Positions 27,069 to 37,278 are shown, numbered from the stretch's first letter. The stretch: 64,000 nucleotides of DNA from Stakelama saccharophila (GCF_032229225.1 NZ_CP135076.1:911001-975000), one strand, 5' to 3'. Numbers and translations are program-made. The notes: generated by a model not told the origin, from the sequence alone.

Positions 27069-29132
27069 GTGAAGAAGATCATCCTCCTCTCCGGAACGGC
27101 ACTTTGCATCGCGACCGTCGCCCACGCCCAGGACAGCCGGCGCGCTGTCCGGCACGAGGAAGTTTCCGAGGAAATCGTCGTCACCGGCGTGTTGCAGCAG
27201 TCGCAAGAAGACGTGCTTTCGGGCGTCTCCGTCGTGTCGGGCGAGGAGCTGACGCGGGACCTGCGTCCCACGATCGGCGAAACGCTGGCGAAGCAGCCGG
27301 GGGTTTCGGCGACGTCGTTCGGCCCCAACGCCTCGCGCCCCGTGCTGCGCGGATTTCAGGGCAATCGCATCCGCGTTCTCACCGACGGCATCGGTTCGAT
27401 CGACGTGTCGAACACATCCGTCGACCATGCCGTCGCCATCAACCCGTTGACCGCGGACCGTATAGAGGTGCTGCGCGGTCCCTCGGCTCTGCTATACGGT
27501 TCGTCGGCGATCGGCGGCGTGGTCAACGTCATCGACAGCCGTATTCCGCGCAAGATGCCGGAAGCGCCGCTGCACCCCGATGCCATCGGGACATTGGGAT
27601 CGGCTGCCGACGAACGCGCCATCTCCGCCGTCGCCGACGTGCCGGTTTCCGGCAATATCGTCGCCCATGTCGACGGCAGCTATTCCCGGACGGATAATCT
27701 CGAGACCGGCGGCCACATCCTTGCCCCCGACCTGCGTCGGCAGGCGCAGGCGAGCAGCGAGCCCGCCATCCGTCAGCTCGCCGATCTGAAGGGCGAGCTT
27801 CCCAACAGCGATTCGGAAACCTGGGATGTCGGGGCGGGCGCCGCGGTCGTGGCCGACGGCGGCAATCTGGGCTTCGTCGTCAGTCACTACGACAATTATT
27901 ACGGCGTGCCGGTCCGCTATGCGCTGGAACCCGATGCCGAGGCGGAAGCGGTCCATCTGCACATGAAGCAGGACCGGGTCGATATCCGCGGCGAGGTCGA
28001 TCCGGAAAGCGGCATCTTCGACCGGATCCGGCTGCGGCTGGGTGCGGCCGATTATCAGCATAGCGAGATCGAGGACACCGGCGAGGTCGGCACGACCTTC
28101 TACAGCCAGGGCTATGAGGGGCGGCTGGAACTGACCCAGGCGCAACAGGGCGCATGGTCCGGCGCGATTGGCGGCCAGTTCTTCGTGCGCGACTTCGATG
28201 TCGTCGGCGAAGAGAAATTCCTGCCCAAGAATTTCACGCAGCAATTCGGGGCCTTCACTCTGCAATCGCTCGACTACGGGCCGCTGAAGATCGAGGGCGG
28301 GGCGCGGATCGAGCATAGCGATGTCGAGGCGGTGGCCGATGCCACGCTGGGCAATCCGGCGATCAAGCGGTCGTTCGATTCGGTTTCCGGTTCGCTGGGC
28401 GCAAGTTATGAGTTCGTGGACGGCATCCGCATCGGCTTCAACGGTTCGCGGACGCAGCGTGCGCCCACGGCGGAAGAGCTTTTCGCCAACGGCCCCCATG
28501 CGGGCACCCAGGCATTTGAAGTCGGCAACCCGAACTTCGACCAGGAATCGAGTTGGGGCCTGGAAGGTACGTTGAAAGGCAGGCGCGGCGGGCTGAGCTT
28601 TTCCGCCTCGGCCTATTACGACTGGTTTTCCGATTATATTTACGCCTATCAGACCGGCGCGATCGAAGACGGGCTGCCGGTCTATCAGAACGCGCAGGCG
28701 GATGCCCGCTATTACGGGGTCGAGGGGCAGATCTCCGCGCCGCTCGCGCGCATCGGCGGTTTCACCATCAACGGCGATCTGCTCGGCGATTACGTCCATG
28801 CGACCATCGTCGATACCGGCCCGGTCCCGCGCATTCCGCCGCTGCGGCTGTTGGGCGGCCTGGAAGCGCAGTCGGACCGGTGGAACGGCCGGGTGGAAGT
28901 CGAGCACAGCTTCGAGCAGGACCGCGTCTCCGAATATGAGACGCCGACCGACGGTTTCACGCTGGTGAATGCAAGCGTTTCGTGGAAGCCCTTCGGCGAG
29001 AACGCGACCAGCCTGACGCTGCAGGCCAACAACATCTTCGATGTCGTGGCGCGCAGGCACGCGAGCTTCCTGAAGGATTACGCCCCGCTCGCCGGGCGCG
29101 ACATCCGGCTGACCGCGCGCTTCCAGCTTTGA
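27069..29132 (+). CDS. TonB-dependent receptor, ZnuD-like (zinc uptake)
   Basis: Outer-membrane active importer of 687 residues, smaller than typical siderophore receptors, as in the ZnuD group. A signal peptide ends at AHAQ (about 21), with a TonB box-like EEIVVTG soon after. The plug (about 45-160) has RPVLRGFQGNRIRVL and RIEVLRGPSALLYGSSAIGGVVNVID. The beta-barrel follows to a terminal Leu after RFQ, with Phe near the end as expected for Bam recognition. Translation starts at GTG 27069 after a GAAGGGA site. The Zur-like operator just upstream supports zinc as cargo; haem has also been proposed for ZnuD proteins. Confidence 0.88.
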   Translation: MKKIILLSGTALCIATVAHAQDSRRAVRHEEVSEEIVVTGVLQQSQEDVLSGVSVVSGEELTRDLRPTIGETLAKQPGVSATSFGPNASRPVLRGFQGNRIRVLTDGIGSIDVSNTSVDHAVAINPLTADRIEVLRGPSALLYGSSAIGGVVNVIDSRIPRKMPEAPLHPDAIGTLGSAADERAISAVADVPVSGNIVAHVDGSYSRTDNLETGGHILAPDLRRQAQASSEPAIRQLADLKGELPNSDSETWDVGAGAAVVADGGNLGFVVSHYDNYYGVPVRYALEPDAEAEAVHLHMKQDRVDIRGEVDPESGIFDRIRLRLGAADYQHSEIEDTGEVGTTFYSQGYEGRLELTQAQQGAWSGAIGGQFFVRDFDVVGEEKFLPKNFTQQFGAFTLQSLDYGPLKIEGGARIEHSDVEAVADATLGNPAIKRSFDSVSGSLGASYEFVDGIRIGFNGSRTQRAPTAEELFANGPHAGTQAFEVGNPNFDQESSWGLEGTLKGRRGGLSFSASAYYDWFSDYIYAYQTGAIEDGLPVYQNAQADARYYGVEGQISAPLARIGGFTINGDLLGDYVHATIVDTGPVPRIPPLRLLGGLEAQSDRWNGRVEVEHSFEQDRVSEYETPTDGFTLVNASVSWKPFGENATSLTLQANNIFDVVARRHASFLKDYAPLAGRDIRLTARFQL

Positions 29133-29154
29133 CCGGCCACGGCCGGCGGCCGGC

Positions 29155-30153
29155 CTAGCCCTGCCGTTCGGCCAGCTTGCGCTCCCAGGCGAGGGCGTGC
29201 CTGACGATCGTGTCCAGATCGTCATGTCTCGGCCGCCAGGGCAGCGCCTTCAGGATCGCGGCATTGTCGGCGACCAGGGCGTCCGGGTCGCCGGCGCGCC
29301 GCCCTTCGAGGCGGCGGTCGATCGTCATGTTGGTGACCCGGTCGACCGCGTCGAGCACCTCCAGCACCGAATATCCCCTGCCATAGCCGCAATTGAGCGT
29401 GTGGCTCCGCGCCGGATCGGCAATCAGCAGGTCGAGCGCGTCGACATGGGCGGCGGCGAGATCGCCGACATGGATATAGTCGCGAACGCCGGTGCCGTCG
29501 GGCGTGCCGAAATCGGTGCCGAAGACCGAGACATGATCGCGCTTGCCCGTCGCCGCCTCGACCGCGACCTTGATGAGGTGGGTGGCGCCGGCCGTGGACT
29601 GGCCGGAACGGCCGTCGGGATCGGCGCCGGCGACGTTGAAGTATCGCAGCGCGCAATAGTTGAGAGCATGTGCCGCGGCGACGTCGCGCAGCATCATTTC
29701 CGTCATCAGCTTGGACGTGCCGTAGGGGTTGATCGGCTGGGTGGCGGCGTTTTCCGCGATCGGCACCTGGTCCGGTATGCCGTAGGTCGCGGCCGTCGAG
29801 GAAAAGATGAAATGCTTCACGCCGCACGCGACCGCGCTTTCGATCAGGGAGCGGCTGGCGGCGGTGTTGTTGCGGTAATATTTCAGCGGATCGCTGACCG
29901 ATTCCGGCACGACCACCGATCCGGCGAAGTGCATCACCGCGCGCACGTTGTGGTTGCGCATCGCCGCGCGGACCTTGTCATCGTCGGCGACATCGGCCTC
30001 TATCAGCGAGGCGCGGTCATCGACGGCCCAGGCGAAGCCGGTAACGAGGTTGTCGACGACCACCACGCGCCAGCCGGCATCGAGCAGCGCCAGCACCGCA
30101 TGGCTGCCGATATAGCCCGCGCCGCCCGTCACCATCACCGTATCGTCGCGCAT
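29155..30153 (-). CDS. galE: UDP-glucose 4-epimerase
   Basis: A short-chain dehydrogenase-fold epimerase that interconverts UDP-glucose and UDP-galactose. The 332 residues include the NAD motif TGGAGYIG (9-16), the catalytic Ser in FSSTAATYG (about 119-120), and Y144-x3-K148 (YGTSK). RYFNVAGADPDG and VRDYIHVGDLAAAH are GalE signatures. The start at 30153 is chosen because GGAG lies six bases before it; an ATG four codons upstream is also possible. It converges with the TonB receptor and is read away from msrA. In this lineage the enzyme usually serves lipopolysaccharide or exopolysaccharide synthesis. Confidence 0.92.
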   Translation of the reverse strand: MRDDTVMVTGGAGYIGSHAVLALLDAGWRVVVVDNLVTGFAWAVDDRASLIEADVADDDKVRAAMRNHNVRAVMHFAGSVVVPESVSDPLKYYRNNTAASRSLIESAVACGVKHFIFSSTAATYGIPDQVPIAENAATQPINPYGTSKLMTEMMLRDVAAAHALNYCALRYFNVAGADPDGRSGQSTAGATHLIKVAVEAATGKRDHVSVFGTDFGTPDGTGVRDYIHVGDLAAAHVDALDLLIADPARSHTLNCGYGRGYSVLEVLDAVDRVTNMTIDRRLEGRRAGDPDALVADNAAILKALPWRPRHDDLDTIVRHALAWERKLAERQG

Positions 30154-30236
30154 TGCCGTCTCCATGGCCGTTCGTCCTGAACGTTGCCTAGCGGCGCACC
30201 ACGCTTATGTAACGGGGGAATAGGAGAAGCGTTACG

Positions 30237-30779
30237 ATGAACCATGCGACATTTGCGGGCGGCTGCTTCTGGTGCACCGAGGCGGTTTTCACCGATGTGA
30301 TCGGCGTCCATTCAGTCGAAAGCGGCTATACCGGCGGAACGAAGGCGAACCCCAGCTATCGCGAGGTATGCACCGGCGATACCGGCCATGCCGAGGCGAT
30401 CCGCATCGGATACGATCCCGATCAGGTGACCTATGACGATCTGCTCGACATCTTCTTCGCCACCCATGACCCAACGACGCCGAACCGGCAGGGCAATGAT
30501 GTCGGCACCCAGTATCGGTCGGCCATCTTTCCGCATGACGCGGCGCAGGAAGCGGCGGCGAAGGCGGCGATCGAACGCAACCAGCCGAACTGGCCCGACC
30601 CGATCGTGACGACGATCGAACCCCTGGACGAATGGTATCCGGCCGAAGACTATCACCAGGAATATTGGGAAGGCGAAGGCCGGCGTAATCCTTACTGCAT
30701 GGCCGTGATCCCGCCGAAGCTGCAGAAGTTGCGCAAGAGCTTCGCCGCGCGGTCCAAGGCGGCCAGCGCGGAAGCCTGA
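30237..30779 (+). CDS. msrA: Peptide-methionine (S)-S-oxide reductase
   Basis: Reduces methionine-S-sulfoxide in proteins. The 180-residue product begins almost directly with the catalytic motif GGCFWCTEA, nucleophile C10. It has no signal peptide, so it is cytosolic. C13 directly follows in GCFWC; no other clear resolving cysteine stands out except one in YCMAV near the C-terminus, where the resolving Cys often lies. RAIPKLQ-type C-terminal sequence and YHQEYWEGEGRRNPYC are family features. The ATG has an AGGAGA site. It converges with trmJ, 18 bases apart. Confidence 0.95.
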   Translation: MNHATFAGGCFWCTEAVFTDVIGVHSVESGYTGGTKANPSYREVCTGDTGHAEAIRIGYDPDQVTYDDLLDIFFATHDPTTPNRQGNDVGTQYRSAIFPHDAAQEAAAKAAIERNQPNWPDPIVTTIEPLDEWYPAEDYHQEYWEGEGRRNPYCMAVIPPKLQKLRKSFAARSKAASAEA

Positions 30780-30797
30780 GGGCGGGCGGCAGCGAGG

Positions 30798-31529
30798 CTA
30801 GCCCCGTTGCCGCTTGCGCCCTTTCAGCGCCGACAGCACCCCGCGCAGCGTGCGCACCTCCTGAGAGGTCCAGCCCGGCTTGGTCAGCACGCCGCGCAGG
30901 GCACGCTTCGTCGCCGGAATGCGCTCGGGCGGGCGAAAATAGCCGGCTGCTTCCAGCATGGCGTCGAGCTGCGCGATCATGCCTTCCAGTTCCGCTTGCG
31001 GTGCCGGCGGGTCGAGTTCGGTCTCGGTGGGAGAGGCAAGCCCGCGCGTGCGCGACCATTCATAGGCGATCAGGATCACCGCCTGCGCCAGGTTGAGGGA
31101 ACTGAAATCGGGATTGATCGGCACCGTCACGATCGAGCGTGCCAGGGCGACATCGTCCGTTGCCAGGCCGGACCGTTCGGCGCCGAACAGGATGGCCGAT
31201 TTTCCGACCTCGGTGTGGATCGCAGCGGACGCTTGCTCGGGCGTCAGGACGGGTTTGGTCACGCCGCGCTTCCTGACGGTCGTCGCATAGACATGCGCGC
31301 AATCGGCCGTCGCCTCCGCCACCGTGTCGAACACGCGCGCCCCGTCCAGCACCGCGTCCGCGCCGCTTGCGGCCGGGCCGGCTGCGGGATTGGGCCAGCC
31401 GTCGCGCGGGGCCACGAGGCGCATCTCCGTCAGTCCGAAATTCAGCATGGCGCGTGCCGCGGTGCCGATATTTTCGCCGAGTTGCGGGCGCACCAGCACG
31501 ATCGCGGGCGGCGGAAAGGATGAATTCAT
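30798..31529 (-). CDS. trmJ: tRNA (cytidine/uridine-2'-O-)-methyltransferase TrmJ
   Basis: SPOUT-class methyltransferase that modifies the ribose of nucleotide 32 in the tRNA anticodon loop using S-adenosylmethionine. The 243 residues include the opening VLVRPQLGENIGTAARAM with the conserved Asn, the knot region ILFGAERSGL, and VPINPDFSSLNLAQAV near the SAM site. The C-terminal 70 residues are a helical extension ending in a basic KGRKRQRG tail that probably helps bind tRNA. It starts six bases after the hydroxylase stop with a GAGG site in the gap, so the two are co-translated. Confidence 0.92.
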   Translation of the reverse strand: MNSSFPPPAIVLVRPQLGENIGTAARAMLNFGLTEMRLVAPRDGWPNPAAGPAASGADAVLDGARVFDTVAEATADCAHVYATTVRKRGVTKPVLTPEQASAAIHTEVGKSAILFGAERSGLATDDVALARSIVTVPINPDFSSLNLAQAVILIAYEWSRTRGLASPTETELDPPAPQAELEGMIAQLDAMLEAAGYFRPPERIPATKRALRGVLTKPGWTSQEVRTLRGVLSALKGRKRQRG

Positions 31530-31535
31530 GTGCCT

Positions 31536-32342
31536 CTACGCGTCGCGCCCGTCATGCGCGGCGTTCCAGTGGTGGATGTTCGCCCGCGCTTCCTGCACGA
31601 AAGCGGAACCGCGCGCCACCTTCAGGAACCATTCGGCGATCCAGCGCCCGGGATTGCGCAGCGGCCGCTTGAACTGAATCGACAGCACCACGCGCGTTCC
31701 GGACGTGTCGTTCCACACCTCATGATCATAGGTGTCGTCATAGATCAGCGTCTCGCCCTCGGCCCACCGCACGATACGGTTGCCGATCCGCATGCGCGCA
31801 TCGCCGTCGCGCGGCACCATCAGCCCCAGATGACAGGTCACCAGCCCCTTGGTGACGCCGCGATGGGCGGGGATGTGCGTGCCAGGCGCCAGAATGGAGA
31901 AGAACGCGCTGTTGAGATTGGGAATGCTCTCCACGAATCGCGCGGTTTCCGGGCACCGGGCGATATTCTCCTCGATGCCGTAGCCATAGCCCCACAGGAA
32001 ATAGGAACGCCACGCATCGGACAGTGCGATGTCGCGGTGGTCGGGCGATATCGCGGCGAGCGGCGGGGCTGCGTCGGCGGCCAGCGCGATCTGCGATGCC
32101 TCGTCGCGTATCGCGCGCCAGTTGGTACGCAAATCGGCGCTCCAGGGGAAATCCCGCACGTCGAGAACCGGTCCGTTGCCGATCAGCGAGGATTTCTCGA
32201 TCAAACGGTCGAATGCGCCGCGCATCCGCTTGCCCAGCCGCACGATCAGCGGGCGCGGACCGGCCGAGGCGCGGTGTGCCCCGCCCGATTCCCGCCATGA
32301 ACGGTGATATGCGCTGTGCGTTCGCGAGCCCATGTCGATCAT
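31536..32342 (-). CDS. Aspartyl/asparaginyl beta-hydroxylase family protein
   Basis: A 268-residue Fe(II)/2-oxoglutarate-dependent dioxygenase of the aspartyl/asparaginyl hydroxylase family. The double-stranded beta-helix includes GTHIPAHRGVTKGLVTCHLGL, giving the first metal histidine, GETLIYDDTYDHEVWND, giving the second, and RVVLSIQFKRP with the 2-oxoglutarate arginine. The N-terminal basic segment (about 1-50) is not part of the core. Bacterial members are linked to lipid A or peptide hydroxylation (LpxO-like) or remain unknown. It overlaps no gene; trmJ follows six bases later. Met1 and Met4 are both plausible starts. The gene is divergent from the M16 protease. Confidence 0.83.
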   Translation of the reverse strand: MIDMGSRTHSAYHRSWRESGGAHRASAGPRPLIVRLGKRMRGAFDRLIEKSSLIGNGPVLDVRDFPWSADLRTNWRAIRDEASQIALAADAAPPLAAISPDHRDIALSDAWRSYFLWGYGYGIEENIARCPETARFVESIPNLNSAFFSILAPGTHIPAHRGVTKGLVTCHLGLMVPRDGDARMRIGNRIVRWAEGETLIYDDTYDHEVWNDTSGTRVVLSIQFKRPLRNPGRWIAEWFLKVARGSAFVQEARANIHHWNAAHDGRDA

Positions 32343-32551
32343 TCAACCCCTGTCCGCGCCGCCGCCCCTTTCGGCCCCGTGGCGCGTGTCCGCGACCCTT
32401 GGCCGCTGCACTTTCCAGGATGATTCGTATCGGCAATCTTGGTCGAAATAATGGCGCGCGCGTGATCGGAAGCGGCCACTCGCCGCATTTCCCCGGCTCG
32501 CCCGTGCGTGGCGGCGCTGGCGGTTGCCGAACAATCGCGGTAGGATGGGCC

Positions 32552-35455
32552 ATGCGTTTTCCGTCCAGCGCGCTGCGCTCCGTCCTCCTTCTCGTCCTCA
32601 CCAGCCTGCTTATCGTCCCGCCGTCGCTGGCGCAGACCGGCCAGCCGACGCATGTCACGGCCACGGCGCTTCAGCCGACGACGATGCCGGAGTCGGAAAA
32701 ACCCTGGCTCTATAAGGGGTCGGACATTCCGCCCAACCCGGCCTGGACGTTCGGCGTGCTCCCCAACGGCCTTCGCTATGCCGTGCGTCACAACGGCGTG
32801 CCGCCGGGCCAGGTCGCCATTCGCGTTCGCATCGACGCCGGTTCGCTGATGGAGAAGGACAGCGAACGCGGCTATGCCCATCTGCTCGAGCATCTCGCCT
32901 TTCGCGGCTCGGAATATGCCGGCGACATGGAATCGAAGCGTATCTGGCAGCGGCTCGGCGTGACCTTCGGATCCGACACCAATGCGGCGACGACCTTTAC
33001 CGACACGGTGTTCAAGCTCGATCTGCCTTCGGCGACCGAGACCTCGCTCGACGAAAGCATGCACATCCTGGCCGGGATGATGCGCGCGCCCGACCTGGAC
33101 CAGGCCGCGCTCGACGCGGAGCGGCCGGTGGTCCTGGCCGAACAGCGCGAGCGGCCGGGGCCGCAGATTCGCTTCGACAAGGTGACGCGCGGGCTGTTCT
33201 TCGATGGTCAGCCGCTGGCGGACCGAGCGCCCATCGGGACGACGAAGACGCTGCAGGCCGCAACACCCGCCTCCGTCCGCGCCTTTCACGACCGCTGGTA
33301 TCGTCCGTCGCGTGCCGTGATCGTCATCGCCGGCGATATGGACCCGGCGCTGTTCGAGGCCATGATCAAGAAGCATTTCGGTGCCTGGCAAGGCAAGGGA
33401 CGGGACCCGAAGACACCCGATTTCGGTTCCCCGCATCCCGGCGCCCCCTTTGCCGCGACGGTCAGCGAGGCGAATTTCCCGCCCATCGTCGCCATGGCCT
33501 ATCTGCGGCCCTGGACGATCGGCGACGACACCATCCTGTTCAACCAGCGTCGGATGGTCGACCAGATCGCGGTCCGCATCGTGAACCGCCGGCTGGAGCG
33601 CCGCGCGCGTGCCGGCGGCAGTTTCATCCGTGCGTCCGCCAGCCTGGACGACGTGGCCCGCTCCGCCAACGTCACGACGGTGAACGTGCTGCCGATGGAC
33701 GGCGACTGGAAGGCGGCGCTGCACGATGTCCGCGCCGTGATCGCCGATGCCCGCCGCCATCCGCCGACGCAGGCGGAGATCGACCGCGAGGTGGAGGAGA
33801 TCAAGGCAGCGATGGTGCGCGCGGTCGCCGGCGCCCGGATCGAGGCCGGAGCGGTGCAGGCCGATACGATGGTCGAGGCCGTCGACGTGCATGAAACGAC
33901 CGGCTCGCCCGATATTTCACTCGGCATATTGCAGGGCGCGATCGACAAGCATTTCTTCACACCCGACCGCATCCTCGCAGCTTCGAAAAAGGTTTTCGAC
34001 GGCGTCGCGCTGCGCGGCGTGCTCAATTCGCCCGAGGCCGACCCCGGTGCGAGGAAAGCGCTTGCCGACGCATTGACCGAGGACATCACCGACATCGCCT
34101 CCGCCCGAGCGAAGTCCAGCACCGTTACGTTCGACGATTTGCCGGCTTTCGGTGCCCCCGGCACCGTCGAGAGCCGCAGCCCGATACTCGCCAATCCGCC
34201 GATCGAGAAGGTCGTGTTTTCAAACGGGGTCAACCTGCTGCTGTTCGCCAACCCGGCCGAAACCAACCGTGCGTTCGTGAGTGTTCGCTTCGGCCATGGC
34301 TATAACGCGATTCCCGCCGATCACATGACGCCGGCCTGGGCCGGCGAGATCGCCCTGGCCGCGAGCGGGATCGGAGATCTGGGCGTGGACGAACTCGAAC
34401 AGCTCACCGGCGACCGCGAAATCGATCTCGATTTCTCGATCGCGGACGACGCCTTCGTCTTCGCCGGGCAGACGACGCCTGCCGACGTCGCCGATCAGCT
34501 ACGCCTGATCGCGGCGAAGCTTGCCCATCCGGGATGGGATCCGAACCCGGTCAACCGGGCACGGGCGATGACGCTCGCCGGCTATGATGCGATGACGTCT
34601 TCACCGGAAGGCGTGCTGACGCGCGATCTCGCCGGTCTTCTCCATGACGGAGATCCCCGCTGGGCCACGCCGTCGCGCGAACAGGTGGCGGCGCTCACGC
34701 CGGAATCCTTCCGATCCTTCTGGGAACCGGTGCTCGCCCGTGGTCCGATCGAGGTGCAGGTGTACGGCGACATCGAGCCCGACAAGGTGATCTCCGCCGT
34801 TGCGCGGACCTTCGGCGCGATGAAGCCGCGGCCGGGCACGCCGATCGACCCGCCGGCGGTGCGATTTCCCGACCATGCCGCCGACCCGGTCGTGCGGCAC
34901 CACAGCGGCGCGAAGGATCAGGCCGCAGCCGTGATCGCATGGCCGACCGGCGGCGGCAGCGCCGCGATCGGGGAAAGCCGCCGCCTTGAGATCCTGAGCG
35001 CAATCTTCGGAGACCGCATGCTCGACGAGCTTCGGTCCGAGGCCGGCGTCAGCTATACGCCGCAGGTCGCCAGCCAATGGCCGATCGGCCTGGCATCGGG
35101 CGGCGACATCCTGGCAGTCGGCATGGTGCCGCCGGACAAAACCGATCTGTTCTTTAGCATCGCGCGCAGAATCGCGGCCGATCTGGTCGCCAATCCGGTG
35201 AGCCAGGACGAACTCTCGCGCGCGCTGCAGCCGATGAAGCAATATCTGATGCGTGCATCGACCGGCAGCAGCTTCTGGATGCGACAGACCGCGGGCGGTG
35301 CGTTCGATCCGAACCGGATCGCCGGCGTCAACAGCATTGTCGCCGATTACGGCCAGACCAGGCCCGCCGACATTCAGGCGCTGGCGCGGAAATATCTGGT
35401 CCCGTCGAAAGACTGGACGATGGTCGTGCTGCCGGACGAAGCGGAAAAGCCATAA
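32552..35455 (+). CDS. M16 family zinc metallopeptidase (two-lobe)
   Basis: Secreted insulinase-type protease of 967 residues. A signal peptide ends near SLAQ (about 28). The inverted zinc motif HLLEH is at 110-114, with the third ligand E190 in the usual 76-residue spacing, and E197 follows. The N-terminal lobe carries the active site; the C-terminal half has a second M16-type fold (NGVNLLLFANP onward) without a HxxEH motif, so it probably completes the clamp and is inactive. Such periplasmic pitrilysin-like enzymes degrade short peptides. I chose ATG 32552 because it begins a normal signal peptide after an AGGA site; the frame stays open upstream over the divergent gene. Confidence 0.9.
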   Translation: MRFPSSALRSVLLLVLTSLLIVPPSLAQTGQPTHVTATALQPTTMPESEKPWLYKGSDIPPNPAWTFGVLPNGLRYAVRHNGVPPGQVAIRVRIDAGSLMEKDSERGYAHLLEHLAFRGSEYAGDMESKRIWQRLGVTFGSDTNAATTFTDTVFKLDLPSATETSLDESMHILAGMMRAPDLDQAALDAERPVVLAEQRERPGPQIRFDKVTRGLFFDGQPLADRAPIGTTKTLQAATPASVRAFHDRWYRPSRAVIVIAGDMDPALFEAMIKKHFGAWQGKGRDPKTPDFGSPHPGAPFAATVSEANFPPIVAMAYLRPWTIGDDTILFNQRRMVDQIAVRIVNRRLERRARAGGSFIRASASLDDVARSANVTTVNVLPMDGDWKAALHDVRAVIADARRHPPTQAEIDREVEEIKAAMVRAVAGARIEAGAVQADTMVEAVDVHETTGSPDISLGILQGAIDKHFFTPDRILAASKKVFDGVALRGVLNSPEADPGARKALADALTEDITDIASARAKSSTVTFDDLPAFGAPGTVESRSPILANPPIEKVVFSNGVNLLLFANPAETNRAFVSVRFGHGYNAIPADHMTPAWAGEIALAASGIGDLGVDELEQLTGDREIDLDFSIADDAFVFAGQTTPADVADQLRLIAAKLAHPGWDPNPVNRARAMTLAGYDAMTSSPEGVLTRDLAGLLHDGDPRWATPSREQVAALTPESFRSFWEPVLARGPIEVQVYGDIEPDKVISAVARTFGAMKPRPGTPIDPPAVRFPDHAADPVVRHHSGAKDQAAAVIAWPTGGGSAAIGESRRLEILSAIFGDRMLDELRSEAGVSYTPQVASQWPIGLASGGDILAVGMVPPDKTDLFFSIARRIAADLVANPVSQDELSRALQPMKQYLMRASTGSSFWMRQTAGGAFDPNRIAGVNSIVADYGQTRPADIQALARKYLVPSKDWTMVVLPDEAEKP

Positions 35456-35487
35456 CGGGCGGCGGCCGTCGCCGGCCGCGTCCGCCC

Positions 35488-37278
35488 TCAACCGCGATAA
35501 AGCGCATCCAGCCGCTCGCCATAGGCCTGTTTCAGGATATGGCGCCGGATTTTCAGCGACGGCGTGAGCTGTTCGTTCTCTATGGTGAACGGCGCGTCCG
35601 CCAGGATGAAGCGGCGCACCCGCTCGGCGACGACCAGATCCCGGTTCACGCGCTCCACCGCCTTGCCGACGGCGGCGCGGTAGTCATGGTCCTGCGCCAA
35701 TTTGGCGAAGTCGCAGCCGGTGGCGCTCTGCGCGCACCACTGCGCCGTCCATTCCGGATCGGGAACGATCACGGCGACCATATAGGGCTTTCGGTCGCCG
35801 GCGATCATCGCCTGCACGATCTCCGGCTGCAGGGTGAGCATACCCTCGACCTTCTGCGGGGCGATATTGTCGCCCTTGTCGTTGATGATCAGGTCCTTCT
35901 TGCGGTCGGTAATTCGGATGCGCCCTTTCGCATCGATGTCGCCGACATCGCCGGTGTGCAGCCAACCGTCCTTCAGCACGCGCGCCGTTTCGGCCTCCTG
36001 GCGCCAATATCCGTGCATGACGAGTTCGCCGCGCACCAGGATCTCGCCGTCCGCGGCGATCCGAACTTCCGTGTTGGGCAGCGGCGGGCCGACCGTATCC
36101 ATCTTGAGCCCCGCCGACGGGCGATTGCAGGCGATGACCGGCGCGGCTTCGGTCTGGCCGTAGCCCTGCAGGAAGGTGAGACCCAATGCCTGGAAGAAGG
36201 TGCCGACTTCCGGGTTCAGCGGCGCGCCGCCGGAGACCATCGCCTTCATCCGGCCGCCGAAGCGCCTGGCGATCTTCGGCTTCAGCGTGCGGCGCAGGAA
36301 CAGGTCCATCGGCCAGTCGCGAAGCGCGATCCTGCCGTCCTTTGCGCGCGTGCCGATCGCGACCGCCTGGTCGAGCAGGAACGTCGCGAACCTGCCCTGC
36401 TTTTCGATCTGCCGAACGATCCGTGTGCGCAGCACCTCGAACAGGCGCGGCACCACGACCATGATGGTGGGGCGGGTCTCCTCGATATTCGCGGCCAGCT
36501 TGTCGAGCCCTTCGGCGTAATAGATCTGCGCCCCCAACGCGATCGGGAGATGTTGTCCGCCGGTATGTTCATAGGCATGGGAAAGCGGCAGGAAGGACAG
36601 GAACACCTCGTCGTCCCAGCCGAAATCTTCGGCAATGATGGATACGCACCCCGCGCAATTGTGCAGGATCGCTCCGTGGTGCTGCATCACCCCGCGCGGC
36701 GAGCCGCCGGTGCCGCTGGTATAGATGATGCAGGCCAGATCCTCGCGGGCGAAGTCCGCCTCGGCCGCCGCCGCCGCGGCATCGCGGGGAAATTCGGACA
36801 CGAGCGTGTGCCAGTCATAATAGTCGATCGAGCCGGCCTGGCCGGCCCGGATCGCGTCGATGCCGATCACGATCTGCACGGTCGAAGAGCGCAGAACGGC
36901 GGGAAAAAGCGTCTTTGCCAGCTTCGCGTTGGAAACGATGACGGCACGCGCGCCGCTATTGTCGATGATATGCTGGTGATCGCGTTCGGTATTGGTGGTG
37001 TAGGTCGGCACGGTAACGCAACCGGCCGCCATGATCGCCAGGTCGGAGATGCACCATTCGGGCCGGTTCTCGCTCACCAGCATCACCCGCTCGCCGGGCT
37101 GCAATCCCTTGGCCCTCAGCGCGGCGGCGAGGCTGGCGACCTGACGTGCCGCCGCCGCCCAGCTCAGCGGCACCCACTGCCCCCCGTCCTTGTGCCAGAG
37201 GAACGGCGCATCGCCCTTTTCGCGTGCCCGCGCGAAGAACATGGCGACGAGATTGGGAAAGTGTTCGAGCGTTCGCAT
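35488..37278 (-). CDS. Long-chain fatty acid-CoA ligase (AMP-forming)
   Basis: A 596-residue adenylate-forming enzyme that activates long-chain fatty acids to acyl-CoA. The P-loop is at 186-195 (YTSGTGGSPR); a Gly-Ser-Pro-Arg end in place of the usual Pro-Lys-Gly is tolerated in this branch. Other motifs are LSFLPLSHAYEHT, QGYGQTEAAPV, the hinge DGWLHTGDVG and the ITDRKKDLII region. The C-terminal catalytic lysine is probably in LTPSLKIRR. The size and sequence resemble FadD15-like synthetases. The ATG at 37278 is favoured, as the 26 residues upstream are Arg/Pro rich and unlikely to be translated. It converges with the M16 protease gene. Confidence 0.9.
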   Translation of the reverse strand: MRTLEHFPNLVAMFFARAREKGDAPFLWHKDGGQWVPLSWAAAARQVASLAAALRAKGLQPGERVMLVSENRPEWCISDLAIMAAGCVTVPTYTTNTERDHQHIIDNSGARAVIVSNAKLAKTLFPAVLRSSTVQIVIGIDAIRAGQAGSIDYYDWHTLVSEFPRDAAAAAAEADFAREDLACIIYTSGTGGSPRGVMQHHGAILHNCAGCVSIIAEDFGWDDEVFLSFLPLSHAYEHTGGQHLPIALGAQIYYAEGLDKLAANIEETRPTIMVVVPRLFEVLRTRIVRQIEKQGRFATFLLDQAVAIGTRAKDGRIALRDWPMDLFLRRTLKPKIARRFGGRMKAMVSGGAPLNPEVGTFFQALGLTFLQGYGQTEAAPVIACNRPSAGLKMDTVGPPLPNTEVRIAADGEILVRGELVMHGYWRQEAETARVLKDGWLHTGDVGDIDAKGRIRITDRKKDLIINDKGDNIAPQKVEGMLTLQPEIVQAMIAGDRKPYMVAVIVPDPEWTAQWCAQSATGCDFAKLAQDHDYRAAVGKAVERVNRDLVVAERVRRFILADAPFTIENEQLTPSLKIRRHILKQAYGERLDALYRG